A stretch of DNA of 5,048 nucleotides, taken from Candidatus Thiothrix singaporensis (GTDB taxonomy: Bacteria > Pseudomonadota > Gammaproteobacteria > Thiotrichales > Thiotrichaceae). The notes under the pieces are model-generated. The model was not told where the DNA came from, did no database searches, and was given only the letters and a program-made list of their open reading frames with translations. The stretch lies in NCBI GenBank assembly GCA_013693955.1, contig CP059265.1:4423456-4428503 (forward strand). Reading direction: 5' to 3'. Shown piece after piece: positions 3,782-5,048 of the stretch; the stretch's first letter is position 1, and every line of letters begins with the position of its first letter. A program made the position numbers and the translations under genes.

Positions 3782-4182
3782 TGGGCATCCCAATCAATGA
3801 AACCTCCCTTGGCCTAACTACTAGCGCCGCCGAAATTAGTACAGAACCGGCGCTAAACACTAACCAGCCCCCGGCACCAGGGGAACTGGCGGACATCGGC
3901 GGGCTTATGTCCGCAGCAGCCACCTACCTTGCCAGCATCGACTGGAAGCGGCTTTTCATCGCGGCGGTAATTGTCGTGAACGTGTTCGCCGTCATCTATG
4001 GCCTGTCCAAGATCGGCGCGGCCTATGCCATTGGGGGCGCAACCTATGCCGTGGTGACGGGCGGAACCACCGTGGCCTATATGGTTTTCTTTGCCGCCTT
4101 TGCCGTGGTCATGATCCGCAAGTATGAGGGCTATTCAATGCTTGCCACCGTCATGACCCTGCTGTGCGCCTTTGTGATTTAA
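3781..4182 (+). CDS. Small multi-span membrane protein of unknown function
   Basis: The 133-aa product has a soluble, Ser/Thr/Pro-rich N-terminal ~53 residues (with NTNQPPAPGELADIG). Hydrophobic segments follow at about 58-75 (LFIAAVIVVNVFAVIYGL), 79-93 (a glycine/alanine-rich AYAIGGATYAV stretch), 95-112 (TVAYMVFFAAFAVVMI) and 119-133 (MLATVMTLLCAFVI, reaching the C-terminus). MIRKYEGY lies between the last two. No cleavable signal peptide is apparent. ATG 3781 is chosen over GTG 3778 because GGGAGGTG (3768-3775) precedes it and it overlaps the previous stop. It is followed after 13 bases by another membrane protein gene, so the two may act together in the inner membrane. I do not recognise the family. 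A phage coat or assembly protein, a secretion component or an accessory defence protein are all possible. Confidence 0.8.
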   Translation: MGIPINETSLGLTTSAAEISTEPALNTNQPPAPGELADIGGLMSAAATYLASIDWKRLFIAAVIVVNVFAVIYGLSKIGAAYAIGGATYAVVTGGTTVAYMVFFAAFAVVMIRKYEGYSMLATVMTLLCAFVI

Positions 4183-4195
4183 CCGGGGGTGAATC

Positions 4196-5015
4196 ATGGA
4201 CAACATCAAAAACCGAACTGAACCACCTGCAAACCGACCTTGCAGAGGAAATGAGCCACAACCGGCAATACAAGGGCTTGCTGGCGCTGGCCATGATTGT
4301 GACGCTGATCAGCTACCTGTTTTTCAGCGGCCATCTGAAATTGGGGAACCCGCTTTATTGGGGTGAATATTTCAATAAGGGCGAAGTCACCATTGTGTCG
4401 TTCTGGTTCATGCTCTTTTCCGTCATTCTGTTGGGCGTGTTTCTGGCATGGGTGAAGCATTTCGCCTACAGCCATTTCACCACTTACCGTGCAATCGCTG
4501 GCGTGATGGTGACGCTGATCGGGTTTGCATTACTGGCTGAAATGTTCGCCGCACTGGAAGACCAGAAGGCCAAGGCGGACATCCAGCTTGAAGGCAATGC
4601 CGCGTATCAGGCGACCATCCAGCCAACCACCAGCAGCATAGGCGCATCCCCTGCCCTGTCCGGCGACATTGCGGCGGCATCCCAAAGGCTGGCGCGTTGC
4701 CAGCAAAACCTTGCCGCTGGCCGGGAAAAGCACTGCGAAGGCGACAAGGCGAAACTGGCGGCTCTGGAAAAGCAGCAAAATGTTTCCCTGAAAGCGCAGG
4801 TTGAAGCCACCAAAGAAACGGAGCAAATGCGCTATGACCGCCAGGACAAAATGAAGGCTGACGCCCACAATGATTTCATTGTCGGCATTGCCAAGTTTTA
4901 CGCGGGCATTTTCGGGGCTGGCGCCGGGAATGAGTATGTGGGCTTTATTTCATGGGCAAACATAACCATGATGCTGATTATCGCCATTGCCTTTGAACGG
5001 CTCCATGCCTTTTGA
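4196..5015 (+). CDS. Multi-span membrane protein with long coiled-coil domain, start region apparently frameshifted
   Basis: The frame is intact from ATG 4251 (254 aa). The better start is ATG 4196, with GGGGGTGA (4184-4191) just upstream, but that frame ends after 56 codons. Removing one A from AAAAA at 4208-4212 joins it to the long frame, giving MDNIKTELNHLQTDLAEEMS and 272 aa in all. Numbered from 4251, hydrophobic spans lie at ~8-25, 46-67 and 79-101. A charged helical, probably coiled-coil domain (~102-205, two cysteines at 150 and 162) follows, and a final span lies at ~230-249, preceded by a glycine/alanine-rich FYAGIFGAGAG segment. The layout of three spans, a ~100-residue helical domain and one more span suggests a membrane-anchored structural or assembly protein. 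No family is recognised. It follows the small membrane protein gene by 13 bases in the same operon. Confidence 0.8.
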
Positions 5016-5048
5016 TTGAGGCAGGCCGCAACATCAAAGGCAATATCC

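Noticed and set aside
4530..4868. Minus-strand frame of 112 aa
   Set aside because: Antisense to the coiled-coil domain of the membrane protein; no start signals or recognisable motif.
5012..5048. Possible start of a next gene at TTG 5012 (reads LIEAGRNIKGNI)
   Set aside because: Only 12 codons are visible, with a TTG start and no Shine-Dalgarno, so it cannot be supported from this window alone.

Overview
The window looks like a mosaic accessory region (decayed prophage, phage satellite or similar integrated element) from a Gram-negative bacterium. Moderate GC content, AAGGAG-type ribosome sites, ATGA/TGATG gene overlaps and Arc/HTH_37/Terminase_2-type proteins fit a gammaproteobacterium. 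The genus cannot be fixed from the sequence. There are no RNA genes, CRISPR arrays, transposases, integrases or metabolic genes.

Left part (1-610): the 3' part of a HigA-like (HTH_37/XRE) antitoxin gene overlaps by 4 bp a broken second gene. When its frames are compared, that second gene resembles a BrnA-like ribbon-helix-helix antitoxin with a one-base slip and a lost DNA-binding core. A good intrinsic terminator closes the unit. Region 611-890 has no gene but holds seven copies of a GGGTCTA motif on both strands, an iteron-like cluster.

Middle (891-2263): a tightly coupled phage packaging-type operon with a small basic phage protein, a Terminase_2 small subunit (TerS), a 64-aa protein and a small Cys-rich protein with a low-complexity tail. 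No large terminase follows. Instead come about 400 bases rich in inverted repeats (about 2180-2590).

Right part (2525-5048): a divergent regulatory switch, with an Arc-like repressor on the minus strand and a second ribbon-helix-helix protein on the plus strand. Three copies of an AACCAT-T-ATGGTT operator overlap two opposed promoters between them. The plus-strand regulator heads an operon of unknown genes: a possible 44-aa peptide, a 123-aa soluble protein (as read, broken by one base), a 133-aa small membrane protein and a 254-272-aa multi-span membrane protein with a long coiled-coil domain. I do not recognise the last three. The operon may continue past the window.

A cross-cutting observation: three genes each become sensible if one base is added or removed at a homopolymer run (GGG 447-449, AAA 3471-3473, AAAAA 4208-4212). 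This points either to homopolymer sequencing errors in the assembly or to real decay, and it affects how the genes should be annotated.
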